A stretch of DNA of 64,000 nt from Bacteroidota bacterium (lineage in GTDB: Bacteria > Bacteroidota > Bacteroidia > AKYH767-A > OLB10). A program made the position numbers and the translations under genes. The stretch is from contig JADKJB010000013.1 in assembly GCA_016722525.1 (NCBI GenBank), positions 1-64,000 on the forward strand, written 5' to 3'. The notes beneath the pieces are model-generated. The model was not told where the DNA came from. It worked only from the letters and a program-made list of their open reading frames with translations, and did not search any database. Shown here piece after piece: positions 1-9,402 of this stretch. Numbering within the stretch: position 1 is the stretch's first letter; every line of letters starts with the position of its first letter.

Positions 1-1138
1 ACGGATCTTTCGCTTCTGCTGCAGCAAACTGTTCAACTGTGATGCTGGGAAGAGTATCATATTCCTTTCCGGATTTTTTCCATGCAGCAAAACCACCATC
101 AAGGTAACCGATAGTGTAGTCGTAACCTACTCTTGCTAATCTGGTAATGGCTTCCAGCTCTTTCCCTGCATCTGCAACCAATAGTATTTCTTGCTTGATA
201 TCCGGGATCAAAGTTCCTGCCCAAACAGCAAAGTTACCATCGATGCCAATGTTAATTGAATTTGGAACAAATCCTTTTGCAAATTCCTGTGCATCTCTGA
301 TATCAAGAATTAACGCATGGGTTTCATTGGCAACAGTATCAAATTCATCGGCATTCAAAGCATGTTTGCCGCGTTTCATCACATCATCAATGGCATCATA
401 ACCCTGAATATTCATCACCACATTTTTAGGGAAATAGGAGGGAGGAGGCATTAGACCTGTAAGAACTTCTTTAACAAACTCTTCTTTGGTAGTTTCCGGA
501 CGCAATGCATAGTTGGTTGTTTTCTGATGACCCAGAGTATCTGTTGTTTCTTTACTCATATTTTTTCCACAAGCAGAACCGGCACCATGAGCAGGATAGA
601 CGATAAGATCATCATTCATTTTCATGATTTTGTTTCGCAAAGAATCAAACAGATGTCCTGCAAGTTTTTCTTCAGTCAATTCTGCTATAACATGTTGGGC
701 TAAGTCAGGACGACCAACATCACCTATGAACAAAGTGTCACCCGTAAATAAAGCTTTTTCCTTTCCGTTTTCATCTATCAATAAAAAGCAACTGCTTTCC
801 ATAGTGTGACCGGGAGTGTGAATGAGTTTGATAGTTATATTTCCAAGTTCAAATACTTCTCCATCTTTTCCAATGTGTGCATCGAAACCTGTTTTCATAG
901 TTGTTGGTCCATACACAATGGGTGCTCCGGTTTTTTTCGAAAGATCTACGTGTCCAGAAACAAAATCGGCATGAAAGTGAGTTTCAAAAATGTATTTGAT
1001 CTTTGCATTATTTTTTTGTGCCATATCAATGTAGGGTTGAACCTCACGCAAAGGATCTATGATAGCAACTTCGCCATTGCTTTCGATGTAATAAGCACCT
1101 TGTGCCAGACATCCGGTGTAGATTTGTTCTATTTTCAT
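1..1138 (-). CDS. Persulfide dioxygenase-rhodanese protein (copy 1, C-terminus outside window)
   Basis: Partial gene; the start ATG is at 1138 and the frame is open to base 1. It opens with the same MKIEQIYTGCLAQGAYYI as the neighbour at 1324-2739 and has the same metallo-beta-lactamase core: THFHAD zinc/iron motif, HTPGHT, and FTGDTLFIGDVGRPD. A rhodanese-like domain without an active cysteine follows, as in CstB/ETHE1-type persulfide dioxygenases; a second rhodanese domain would lie beyond base 1. Family role: oxidation of glutathione or low-molecular-weight persulfide to sulfite and, with the rhodanese part, to thiosulfate. It is a tandem paralogue of the next gene, separated from it by a terminator and its own promoter and operator. 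Function is inferred from the family; substrate unknown. Confidence 0.88.
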   Translation of the reverse strand, partial: MKIEQIYTGCLAQGAYYIESNGEVAIIDPLREVQPYIDMAQKNNAKIKYIFETHFHADFVSGHVDLSKKTGAPIVYGPTTMKTGFDAHIGKDGEVFELGNITIKLIHTPGHTMESSCFLLIDENGKEKALFTGDTLFIGDVGRPDLAQHVIAELTEEKLAGHLFDSLRNKIMKMNDDLIVYPAHGAGSACGKNMSKETTDTLGHQKTTNYALRPETTKEEFVKEVLTGLMPPPSYFPKNVVMNIQGYDAIDDVMKRGKHALNADEFDTVANETHALILDIRDAQEFAKGFVPNSINIGIDGNFAVWAGTLIPDIKQEILLVADAGKELEAITRLARVGYDYTIGYLDGGFAAWKKSGKEYDTLPSITVEQFAAAEAKDP

Positions 1139-1157
1139 TTTGTTAGATTTTATGATA

Positions 1158-1202
1158 CAAAAGTATCGCAGGGAAATAGCCGGGAGTATGACTTTTGTTA
1201 CA
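1158..1202 (-). promoter_or_regulatory. CRP/FNR-like operator plus -7 box for persulfide dioxygenase copy 1
   Basis: A 16-bp imperfect palindrome at 1187-1202 (minus strand TGTAACAAAAGTCATA) lies upstream of a TACTTTTG box at 1158-1165, which fits the Bacteroidetes -7 consensus TAnnTTTG. The palindrome centre is 29.5 bp from the near edge of the box. The same two elements at the same distance occur at four other sulfur genes. Confidence 0.7.
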
Positions 1203-1271
1203 TATTGAAATATTTTTTTGAGTCAGCATAATAATTCCATAAATCATTATAAATCAATATATAAAAACAAA

Positions 1272-1299
1272 AAAATGCCGGAATTTATCCCGGCATTTT
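1272..1299 (-). terminator. Intrinsic terminator after persulfide dioxygenase copy 2
   Basis: A perfect 10-bp stem (AAAATGCCGG / CCGGCATTTT) with an 8-base loop, flanked by A and T runs so that it could work in either direction. It lies 25 bp past the stop at 1324 and separates the two tandem dioxygenase genes. Confidence 0.85.
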
Positions 1300-1323
1300 A
1301 TTCACAAAGAATTATTAATTGGA

Positions 1324-2739
1324 TTATGCGGTCATAATTTTACTTTGGCAAATGAAATCAGTTTTAGGCACTTTTGTTTCAACAATAGCTTTAAAACCTC
1401 CTTCAATTTCACTAAAATTTCTATAGCCTCGAGCTTGTAAAATCGATGCGGCAATCATACTTCTGTAACCACCGGCACAATGCACAAAGAAATGTTTTTC
1501 AGGATCAATGGTATTCACCCATTCATTTATTGCAGCTAATGGTTTACTGTAAGCATCGGCAACATGTTCAGCAGCATATTCAGTTTCTTTACGAATGTCG
1601 ATGACCATGCTACTTTCCGGATTAAATTCGTTTTCGAATTGTTTAGGAGAAATTCTATTTACGGAATCAGTTTCTTTACCGGCTTTGATCCATTCTTCAA
1701 TTCCGCCTTTGAGATATCCTATAACATTATCGAATCCAACACGAGCTAAACGGGTAACAGTTTCTTCTTCCATACCAATATCGGTCACCAGAAGTAATTC
1801 CTGTTTAACATCCCCGACAAGGGCTCCTACCCAGGGAGCAAAATCACCTGCAATTCCAATGTTTATACTTTGCGGAACAAATGCTTTTGCAAAATCTCCG
1901 GCTGAACGTGTATCGAGAATTAATGCGTTGGTAAGTTCTGCTGCCTGCTCAAAAGTCTTTGGATCCATTGCAGTCATCCCACGCTCCATCACTTCATCAA
2001 TGCTTGCATAACCTTTTTTATTCATGGCTACATTCAAAGGGAAATATATTGGAGGAGGAAGTAGTCCATCGGTAACTTCTTTAATGAAAGCTTCTTTGTT
2101 GGGTTGATTCAATGCGTAATTCATTTTTTTCTGATTACCCAAAGTGTCCACAGTTTCTTTCATCATATTTTTTCCGCAAGCACTGCCAGCACCATGTGCA
2201 GGATAAACAATTACATCCTCTGCAAGAGGCATAATTTTATTCATCAAACTATCGTATAGCAGTCCTGCAAGTTGATCCTGTGTCATGTCTGCCGCTTTTT
2301 GCGCAAGATCAGGACGACCCACATCACCAAGGAATAAAGTATCTCCACTGAATATCGCATGATCTTTTCCATTCTCATCTTTCAACAGATAAGTAGTACT
2401 TTCCATGGTGTGACCGGGAGTATGCAATACTTTGATGGTAAGTTTACCGATCTTAAATTCTTGTCCATCGGTTGCAATCACTGCATCAAATTCGGGATTC
2501 GCATTTGGTCCGTACACAATTGGTGCTCCTGTTTTTTTGCTTAAGTCAACATGACCTGAAACGAAATCAGCATGAAAATGAGTTTCAAAAACATATTTGA
2601 TTTTTACTCCGTCTTTAGTGGCTCTATCGATATAAGGTTGTACTTCACGAAGCGGATCGATGATGGCAGCTTCCCCATGTGATGTAATGTAATAGGCTCC
2701 CTGTGCGAGACACCCTGTGTAGATTTGTTCTATTTTCAT
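1324..2739 (-). CDS. Persulfide dioxygenase-rhodanese protein (copy 2)
   Basis: A 471-aa protein. Residues 1-235 form a metallo-beta-lactamase domain of the ETHE1/CstB type, with THFHAD (His54, His56, Asp58), His110 and Asp133 as metal ligands. Residues ~255-355 are a rhodanese-like domain with no catalytic cysteine. Residues ~365-460 are a second rhodanese domain with Cys421 in HCAGGYRS. This three-domain order is that of CstB, which oxidises persulfides to thiosulfate and sulfite. It is probably cytoplasmic, since no signal peptide is seen. The gene follows the peroxiredoxin by 27 bp and probably shares its promoter and operator at 3453-3497; it ends at the terminator 1272-1299. The name is firm at family level; the true substrate is not proven. 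Confidence 0.92.
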   Translation of the reverse strand: MKIEQIYTGCLAQGAYYITSHGEAAIIDPLREVQPYIDRATKDGVKIKYVFETHFHADFVSGHVDLSKKTGAPIVYGPNANPEFDAVIATDGQEFKIGKLTIKVLHTPGHTMESTTYLLKDENGKDHAIFSGDTLFLGDVGRPDLAQKAADMTQDQLAGLLYDSLMNKIMPLAEDVIVYPAHGAGSACGKNMMKETVDTLGNQKKMNYALNQPNKEAFIKEVTDGLLPPPIYFPLNVAMNKKGYASIDEVMERGMTAMDPKTFEQAAELTNALILDTRSAGDFAKAFVPQSINIGIAGDFAPWVGALVGDVKQELLLVTDIGMEEETVTRLARVGFDNVIGYLKGGIEEWIKAGKETDSVNRISPKQFENEFNPESSMVIDIRKETEYAAEHVADAYSKPLAAINEWVNTIDPEKHFFVHCAGGYRSMIAASILQARGYRNFSEIEGGFKAIVETKVPKTDFICQSKIMTA

Positions 2740-2766
2740 ATGTATTTCCTGGTATATATTTATTAT

Positions 2767-3421
2767 TTAATTTTCTGCGAGTTCTTTTTTTGCGAGATAA
2801 AAGTCCACCATTTCATAACTGCTCTTTTCTCTTTCCAGCATGTCATCTCCTGTTTTTGGTGGAGGGATTATTTTCTTCTCACCGGGTTTCCAGTTTAATG
2901 GCATAGCTACTTTGTATTTGTCTGAAGCCTGTAAAGCAATTAGAACCCTTTTTATTTCTTCCATGTTACGTCCAACATTTAGGGGATAGTACATGATCAG
3001 TCGAACTTTTCCTGTTGGGTCAATGAAGAACACAGCTCTTACTGCAGCAGTTTCACTTTCGCCGGGTTGTAACATACCAAAAAGTTTAGAAACTTTCATG
3101 TCGATGTCAGCAACTATCGGGAACTTGAACAATACTCCCGTGTTTTTCTTTACGTTATTAACCCAGGCAATATGAGAATGAATACTGTCAATACTCAATC
3201 CCATAAGTTTAGTATTGTTTTGAGTGAAAAATCTTCTTCAAGGGCGAATCCGCTCATTTCGGTGGTACAAACCGGGTAAAATCAGCCGGGTGTGAAAAAA
3301 ACACTACCCAGTTTCCTTTATTAAAATCAGAGAATTTTATTTTGCCAATAGTGGTAATAGCTTCAAAATCAGGAGCTTGATCTCTAATTCTGACAAAAGG
3401 TGTGAGGTTATAATTTTCCAT
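2767..3421 (-). CDS. 1-Cys peroxiredoxin (Prx6/AhpC-TSA family), two frameshifts
   Basis: The start ATG is at 3421 (MENYNLTPFVRIRD). As read, the frame breaks twice. Adding one base at the GGG run 3274-3276 gives the peroxidatic motif DFTPVCTTE. Adding one at the A5 run 3227-3231 joins it to the downstream frame, which starts with the family motif GLSIDSIHSHIAW. The corrected length is 657 nt, 218 aa, the usual size of Prx6-type enzymes. The C-terminal half has the long dimerisation tail typical of 1-Cys peroxiredoxins. Role: reduction of peroxides, or here possibly of persulfides or polysulfides, in the cytoplasm. It is the first gene of a unit with persulfide dioxygenase copy 2. The two breaks are most simply sequencing errors; real gene decay is the alternative. 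Confidence 0.85.
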
Positions 3422-3452
3422 AGTTTTTGTTTTAAATACTAATTTGATGGTG

Positions 3453-3497
3453 CAAAATTACAAAAGGTGACAAGGCACGACTGCGACTTTAGTTACA
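3453..3497 (-). promoter_or_regulatory. CRP/FNR-like operator plus -7 box for peroxiredoxin-dioxygenase unit
   Basis: The operator at 3482-3497 (minus strand TGTAACTAAAGTCGCA) and a TAATTTTG -7 box at 3453-3460 are spaced 29.5 bp, centre to near edge. The box is 32 bp upstream of the ATG at 3421. Confidence 0.72.
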
Positions 3498-3505
3498 AAG
3501 TTAAA

Positions 3506-3886
3506 TTATTTTGTCACTTTCATGCCGGAAGCCTTCCAGGCATTTATTCCTCCGTTTAAGGAGTATACTTTACTAAACCCCATTTGCTGCAATTTGTTTG
3601 CTGCCGATCCGCTTCTGTTACCACTGCGACAGTAAAGAGCTATAGGTTTGCCAGGATCATACTTTTTAACTTTGGTTTCAAATTCAGGATCGTACCAATC
3701 AATATTCTCTGCACCTGAAATAGATCCGATGGTAAATTCCTGCGGTGTCCTTACATCAATAACGGCAATTTTTTCGTTCATCAATTTTTGCATTTCTTCA
3801 ACCTGAATATTTTTTATAAAAGGTTGTGCTACGCATCCTGAAAAACTTATCAGGATAACTGTAATTGCCGGTAGTACTATTTTCAT
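3506..3886 (-). CDS. Single-domain rhodanese lipoprotein
   Basis: A 126-aa protein. A hydrophobic signal ends in a lipobox at SFSGC (Cys18), so it is likely anchored in the periplasm or outer membrane. One rhodanese domain follows (DVRTPQEF near residues 44-51) with the active-site loop CRSGNRS (Cys86) and the C-terminal NGGINAWK signature. Rhodaneses move sulfane sulfur between thiosulfate or persulfides and acceptors such as cyanide or thiols. It has its own operator and promoter at 3913-3957. The location outside the cytoplasm suits a partner of the exported SoxB-like and TsdA-like proteins; this is inference from context. Confidence 0.9.
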   Translation of the reverse strand: MKIVLPAITVILISFSGCVAQPFIKNIQVEEMQKLMNEKIAVIDVRTPQEFTIGSISGAENIDWYDPEFETKVKKYDPGKPIALYCRSGNRSGSAANKLQQMGFSKVYSLNGGINAWKASGMKVTK

Positions 3887-3912
3887 ATTAAAAACTGGTT
3901 TAATTATGAAGG

Positions 3913-3957
3913 CAAAATTAAAACGGAATGTAACTGAAATCAGTCACTAAAATCACA
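3913..3957 (-). promoter_or_regulatory. CRP/FNR-like operator (overlapping pair) plus -7 box for rhodanese lipoprotein
   Basis: The operator at 3942-3957 (minus strand TGTGATTTTAGTGACT) is 29.5 bp, centre to near edge, from a TAATTTTG box at 3913-3920. A second, weaker TGTAA-N6-TCAGT match overlaps it at 3929-3944. The ATG is at 3886. Confidence 0.65.
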
Positions 3958-3980
3958 TAGCAAAAATTATGTAAAAATAT

Positions 3981-5557
3981 TTATTGGCTTGCAGTTGAAT
4001 GTTTCCATTCATTGTTTCCTCCGCATAACCAGTAAGCTTGGTAAAAACCTAAATTTCGGTATAATTCAGCGGCTTTTTTTGAAATGATTTCTCCTTGGTT
4101 GCAGGTAAATACAAGTATACTTTTTTATTGAAGTTGGGTGCTTTTAACGCTAAATTATCTAATGGTATATTGACAGCCATTGGTATATGATTCTGTAGGA
4201 ATGCATTTTCATCACACACATCGATGATGGTAACTTCTTTATGTTTGTTGACCAAGTACTGTTTCACAAGTTCTTGTTTGATACACTCGCTTGTGATTTC
4301 GCTTTGTTCGCTTTTCATTCTGAATAAAAGGAATAATCCTGATCCAATTGTTAATATTCCTGTAAAAATATTGCAACATTAATATCGAAGATGTCGGCAA
4401 TAAAACCAGTCGCCAGTGCACCAATAGCATATCCAAGGTCTCTCCATAATCTGAATACACCAATACTCTCCGCTCGTTGCTGTGGCTGTGTATATGTTGC
4501 AATGGCATTTAAAAAAGTAGGGTAAACCATGGCGGTTCCAATACCTAAAAATAGGGCAAGTGTTATGAAATGTACAAACGAAGTTGCAAATGGAAGCAAC
4601 ACAATTGCTATTCCCTGTGTAACCATTCCTGCAAATAATAAATTTCTTTTTGAAACAATATCAGAAAGTTTTCCTGTAATCAATTGTCCGATACCCCAGA
4701 CTGCAGGATAAATAAATGCTATAATACCTATTTCGCTTTGATTGAAGTGCAAAGTCAATAATAAAATCGGAAGTAATCCCCATATCATTCCGTCATTTAA
4801 ATTGTTAACCAGTCCTGCCTGTGTAACCGAGCTAAGATTTTTATTTTGAAAAGTAGTTTCCAGAAAAATGTTTTTCTGAGTTGTCAGATGCGTGGAAGAT
4901 TTTTCGGCTTCAACAAATGCCCGGGTGTCTTTAACTAAAAAAAGTGTACCAAGTAATCCGGCAACAGAAAGAAAAATGCCAATGTAAAAAGGGTAAGGCC
5001 TTACACCGTAAGTGTTAGCAACATAACCGGTGGCAAATGCAACAATACCTACTGCAAGATATCCTGCAAATTCATTTATTCCCATTGCGAGACCCCGGTT
5101 TTTACTTCCGGCGATATCAATTTTCATCAATACGGTACTGCTCCAGGCCAATCCCTGATGAATTCCCAAAAGAATATTAGCAAATACAATCCAGTTCCAG
5201 CTATTGGAATAAATAATTATAAATGGCAGTGGAAGTGCCAATATCCATCCGGCAAGCAACAAATTTTTTCTTCCTAATTTATTTGCATACCTTCCTGTAA
5301 AGTAATTGGCCAGTGCTTTTGAAATCCCAAAACTGACAATAAACGACATTATCGCAGAGTGAGATGTGATTCCAAATTCAGTTTCAGCCAGGGTTGGAAA
5401 ACCGATCGTTCCATGCCAACCATACCTCCAACAAAAGCATTGATGATAACCAGAAGCGTAAATTGCTTCCAGTTATTTCTTATACCATGAATAATGGTAG
5501 GTTTCAACACGATTTTATTTGTGGAATGGAGATCAATATATTTTTACCTGAACTCAT
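3981..5557 (-). CDS. MFS transporter fused to a C-terminal rhodanese domain, four frameshifts
   Basis: As read, the region breaks into an MFS body (4351-5349) and a rhodanese piece (4049-4318). One base added at each of four homopolymers (5541-5545, 5398-5401, 4364-4368, 4107-4109) gives a continuous 526-aa frame of 1581 nt. It starts at ATG 5557 (MSSGKKYIDLHS) and overlaps soxB by 14 bp. Residues ~30-400 are a 12-helix MFS transporter (GRYANKLGRKN loop). The last helix, broken by the third indel, runs straight into a rhodanese domain with IIDVCDENAF and a CNQGE active-site loop. Proposed role: uptake or export of a sulfur compound coupled to sulfane-sulfur transfer at the inner membrane face. 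Substrate unknown. If the indels were real, the transporter would lack its last helix. Confidence 0.78.
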
Positions 5558-7288
5558 AATTTGTTTCTCGGAGTTGGGTTAACAAAGTAATGGGTTCGTC
5601 AGTAGCTGTAGCACGTTTCTCGAGTTTTGGTGCAACAGGTGAATTTACCTTCAGATAATCTTCAATTACATCATGTAAAAGTAATTTGAGTTTGACTGGA
5701 TTCTTAACTTTTTCCATTCTACAAATAGTATCATCGGGATCACCTTCACGTTCACAGGCAATTATTTTATATTCTTTATTGAGATCAAGAGGTTTTTTTC
5801 CAACTTTCACCCAATTTACCCGTTTGCCGAATTCATTTCCAATGGTAAAATTTACCTCCATACCATTGAATCTTACAAACCATCCTCCAAATCGTTTCGA
5901 CGGATCTTTTGCAAATGCATTTTGTAATTCTTTTTCCAGCCAGTCCATTATTTGATTGCCGGTAGCTATGCCTGATTTTGCTTCACTGTTTACCGGCAGC
6001 ATATTCCACAAAAATTCTTTTGTAATAGCGGCAACCCCTGTTTTCGGATCTACATTCAGCGGCTGGCAAAAACGAAATCCATTAGAAAGAGCTAAATCGG
6101 GTTTAAATTTCCACATGATGGCATCGGTGATCAGATTATCCATCGGTGTTTCCATTACAAAGTATCTTACCAATGGAGTTTTGCTGGTACCAATTACTTT
6201 TTGTAATTCATCTTTATATGGAGCGTATATCTGGTCAACCATGGTCTGCATCGATTTATCTGCAGCATATTTTTCGGGATCTACATCCAATAGTTGATAC
6301 GATGAATCGATCAGTTTTCCATTCTCAATTTTAAGATCAAGTTTTCCAAGGAAAGAACCAAATGCACCACATTCAATTACTTTGGTATATTTTCCTTCAA
6401 TCGGAACCCGAACTCGTTCGTGTGTATCAGCACCCAAAATATAATCGACTCCAGCCGATACCGGATTATTGGCAAGACCTACCTGTTGTGCAAGGCCCAT
6501 ATGTGTGGCCACTAACACTACCGCACAGGCTTCATCTTCCCGAAGCATTTTTACATATTTTGCAAGGCTTTGATCGGCATGTTCGAAAGTCAGTCCTTCA
6601 CTGTAAGCCGGTGATTGTCGTTTAGGAATGAGATGATCGGTATAACCAATAACTCCAATTTTAATACCTGCAATGTATTTAATCCAATAGGGAGGATATA
6701 CCAGTTCGCAATTTTTTTGTTCAGCACTTTTATGAAACATATTCGCACAAATTTTCGACGCGTTGGAATGTCCCATATCGAAAAGCATTTTCTTTTTCTT
6801 ATAAACAACTTCCCAGTTTCCAGGTAAAATTAAATCATATCCCAGATAATTGAAAATAGGGATCAGTGCTTCCCCTTCTGTTAACGAAGCCACAGCATGT
6901 CCGTGAAAATAATCACCTCCATCATAAATAATAGTATGTTCGGGATTCTCAGCTTTCAGAGTAGCAATCATAGTTTTTAAAACCGCCATTCCTCCTCGTT
7001 TCCTGTATACCGCCTTTTCATTTTCCCAGAAAAATTCATCATGTGTATTTAATTGTGCATGAATGTCGGTGGTTATTAAAATGTAACAGTAGCTGAATCC
7101 GGATTTTTGTCCACAAACTTTTTTCCTGAAGGATTCGGAGCAACCGTTTCTTTTGCCAGGTTAACAGCCGGGATCAGCAGTGATGCAATACCTGCCGCTG
7201 CTGATTTTTTTAAAAAATCGCGCCGGTTGTTGGAGCTCGGTGGAGATGGATTTGCAGCTGACTTTTTCTCAGAATTATTTGACTCCAT
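5544..7288 (-). CDS. soxB: SoxB-like thiosulfohydrolase with Tat signal, one frameshift
   Basis: The start is at 7288. Residues ~22-45 are a twin-arginine signal (NNRRDFLKKS followed by a hydrophobic stretch), as SoxB has. A missing base in the A4 run 7078-7081 breaks the frame; restored, it reads VTFLITTDIHAQL and continues to 5544: 581 aa, the usual SoxB length. Binuclear-metal motifs of the 5'-nucleotidase superfamily appear in order: DIHAQ, DGGDYFHG, GNWEVVY, ATHMG, GADTHERV. The Trp-Glu in the third motif (GHWE in SoxB, GNHE or GNHD in nucleotidases) and the C-terminal FGGWFVRFNGM block favour SoxB. SoxB hydrolyses sulfate from SoxYZ-bound cysteine S-thiosulfonate in the periplasm; no soxYZ or soxXA is seen here. 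Alternative: another exported 5'-nucleotidase-like hydrolase. Confidence 0.78.
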
Positions 7289-7331
7289 GTTATTTGAATT
7301 GAAAATGTTGGTTTTAGTAGTATCCAGATAC

Positions 7332-7339
7332 CAAAGATA
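7332..7339 (-). promoter_or_regulatory. Candidate -7 box upstream of soxB
   Basis: Minus-strand TATCTTTG matches TAnnTTTG, 44 bp upstream of the soxB start at 7288. No CRP/FNR-like operator is present at the fixed spacing, unlike the flanking sulfur genes, so soxB may instead be read from an upstream promoter. Confidence 0.4.
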
Positions 7340-7385
7340 CTATTTCTTTCTCGTTCACCACTCATCACTCACTACTCACTACTCA

Positions 7386-8785
7386 CTACAACTTAAAATC
7401 CAGAATAAGGTTAAAATTAATCATATTTACTTTATTGTAAACATATTTTGGATTGTCGTAAGTCTCACCTGCATTAATTTTCAAGGCAATTGCTGATCTC
7501 AATTCAAATCCCTTAAAAAAATTGGCAAATAAATACGAAGCTTCATAGTTCAACTGATGATAGGAGGGAACACTGTATTTATTCAGGCGATAGTTTTTAT
7601 ATCAGGTAATTTATAGTAACCATAACCAAGAGAAGTTTTAAAATTACTTTTTAAGGATGTATAGGTGGTTTTTGACATGATTGCATGGATGTTACCGAAT
7701 CCTTCATTTCGTTCTCTGGGAAGAAAAGTATAAAAAGATTCTCGTCCCCATTCCCTTGGCATCAAATAGCGGCCATCTCCGGTAATATGGGTATAATTAA
7801 AGTTCGAATTGAATCTTTTATTTTTAAATCCAACTTGCAAACTTATTACATTGGACTGTGCTCCTTTGCTGATATAAGTTTTTTCCTGATCAGCATTGCC
7901 TCCCTGATTTATTGCATTCTGATGTAAGAAAATCAGACCATGGTAAATATCAATTTTGCGTTTACTGTCTTTTCGTTCTGTGTAAACTTCAATCATGGCG
8001 GTGTTCATCACATTTTCAACAAATCCATTCCAGAAATTAATTCTCCAGTTTTTGAATGGTTTATAATAAATGTTTGCTATGGCAATACCTTCGCTGGCAA
8101 TATTCCCGTTGTAATTTGATTTGGTTCCTTCCGGAGTTACACCTGACGAATATAAACCTATGGATTTCCCGGTTGAATACCAGTTCATGGTGCTACGGGG
8201 AGATACTGACCAGATCCATCCACCATTAAAACCAATTTTATCTGATTGTCTCACACTCAACCACGCCCCTTCTTCGAGGGTAAACCTCATTCTTCCATCT
8301 TGAGGATTCATGAATGGTGTGTTTATGTTAAACCTTCCGAATAAAATGGAGCTTTTTGAATAGGTATATTTTAAATACAGTTCTTCGAGGCGATCCAGAT
8401 TTTTTGTATTTCCGGGTGTTGTTAAGTCATATAAACCAATTTCGTAGCGGTTGGGGGCATTTGTAGTTGAGTCAGGCTGATCAATATCAGAGGAGAATAT
8501 TTCGAAAGTGAAATATCCGTTCAGCCCAAGCTGAAAACCATGAAAGGGATCAGTCAAAACCCCTATACCTGCACCGGAAGCCAATGTGTAGTCATCCTTG
8601 AGGGTCCCCTCATTAATCGTTGACATGAAAAAAGTCCTGCTTTGAACCGACCAGACAGCATTTAAAAAGTGCGATTTGAATGAAAGAGAATCTCCTTCAT
8701 TGTTCATCTTAATATGTAAGTCGTTATTTCCCTGTCCTAAAAGTAAAGAAGGAAAAATAATTATAAAAATGAACAGATAACGCAT
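7386..8785 (-). CDS. Outer-membrane beta-barrel porin-like protein, one frameshift
   Basis: The start is set at ATG 8785, where a clear signal peptide begins (MRYLFIFIIIFPSLLLGQ); the longer open frame upstream is not coding. The body is rich in alternating aromatic strands (YLKYTYSKSSILFGRFN, NFNYTHITGDGRY), as in OprD-like or phosphate-selective porins. A missing base in the T5 run 7594-7598 ends the frame early. Corrected, it runs to TAG at 7386 and ends with barrel strands up to ILDFKL: 466 aa. It lies between DsrE-like and soxB in one direction, so it may admit thiosulfate or tetrathionate to the periplasm; this is inferred from position only. Confidence 0.75.
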
Positions 8786-8822
8786 GATAGTATACAAGTA
8801 CTCAATTTCAATAATTGTAGAA

Positions 8823-9284
8823 TCAGAATCCGGACTTGATATAACTCCATCCCTGCTCCTGACGGGTAACAATTTCAATAATGCCGCCAGGAACAACTCC
8901 TGCTTCTGGCAGGATTCGGATCTTCTCCACATTTCGTTCTTTCATGGAGAACTCACAGGCTTTAAAAGTAACTCCTGACTGCGTTAGCTTTTTTATTTTT
9001 TCAGCAACAATCGTTTTATCACTCACCAGCATTTCAAGTCCTGGGCCATGACAAACAACTTCCATTTGTGTACCGGGAGCAATGGCGAGAATATTATTCA
9101 ACTGCTTCATGAGTTGCATGTGAGCCAATGTGTCACCACTTACCAATTGAAAAATTATCCTGTGAGGAGGTGCAATTGCTCCTGCTACCTGTTGAGGTGA
9201 CTTTATACCTTCCTGAGCCTGAAGTTTTGTATTAACTACGCTTAGTATAACTATCAATAAGACGATGATGTTAATTCTTTTCAT
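8823..9284 (-). CDS. DsrE-family protein with signal peptide
   Basis: A 153-aa protein. Residues 1-24 form a Sec signal peptide (cleavage after LQAQ), giving a periplasmic mature protein. The rest fits the DsrE/DsrF-like fold: a nucleotide-like half ending in VVCHGPGLEML (Cys78) and the conserved late cysteine in FKACEFSM (Cys110). DsrE-type proteins carry sulfur as cysteine persulfide or thiosulfonate. It sits 37 bp upstream of the porin and downstream of the TsdA-like gene, so a role as periplasmic sulfur carrier for the thiosulfate enzymes is likely. Family confident, function inferred. Confidence 0.82.
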   Translation of the reverse strand: MKRINIIVLLIVILSVVNTKLQAQEGIKSPQQVAGAIAPPHRIIFQLVSGDTLAHMQLMKQLNNILAIAPGTQMEVVCHGPGLEMLVSDKTIVAEKIKKLTQSGVTFKACEFSMKERNVEKIRILPEAGVVPGGIIEIVTRQEQGWSYIKSGF

Positions 9285-9311
9285 GATTTATATTTTGTAA
9301 TATTGATCATA

Positions 9312-9402
9312 CTATTTTTCAACCTCCCCACAAACTTACTAACCCACTCGCTTACTTACTAACTTACTAACCCACTAACTAAAAAACTAAAAAACCACCA
9401 AA
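9312..9402. repeat. Low-complexity intergenic tract (CTTACTAA-type)
   Basis: Short degenerate direct repeats of ACTTACTAAC / CCCACTAACT fill the gap between the dsrE-like and tsdA-like genes. A similar CACTCATCACTCACTACTC tract lies at 7351-7391 behind the porin. No coding potential is seen. Confidence 0.7.

Noticed and set aside
806..1231. 141-codon plus-strand open frame opposite the dioxygenase gene
   Set aside because: It is the antisense shadow of a well-supported gene; its residues show no family features.
5544..7288. Ordinary exported 5'-nucleotidase / UDP-sugar hydrolase
   Set aside because: The Tat signal, the Trp-Glu metal motif, the C-terminal FGGWFVRFNGM block and the sulfur neighbourhood fit SoxB better, though the alternative is not fully excluded.
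9296..9311. TGTAA-TATTGA-TCATA, a sixth possible CRP/FNR-like site before the dsrE-like gene
   Set aside because: It lacks the CAAAAG-type core, lies only 12 bp before the ATG, and has no -7 box at the 29.5-bp spacing shared by the other five.
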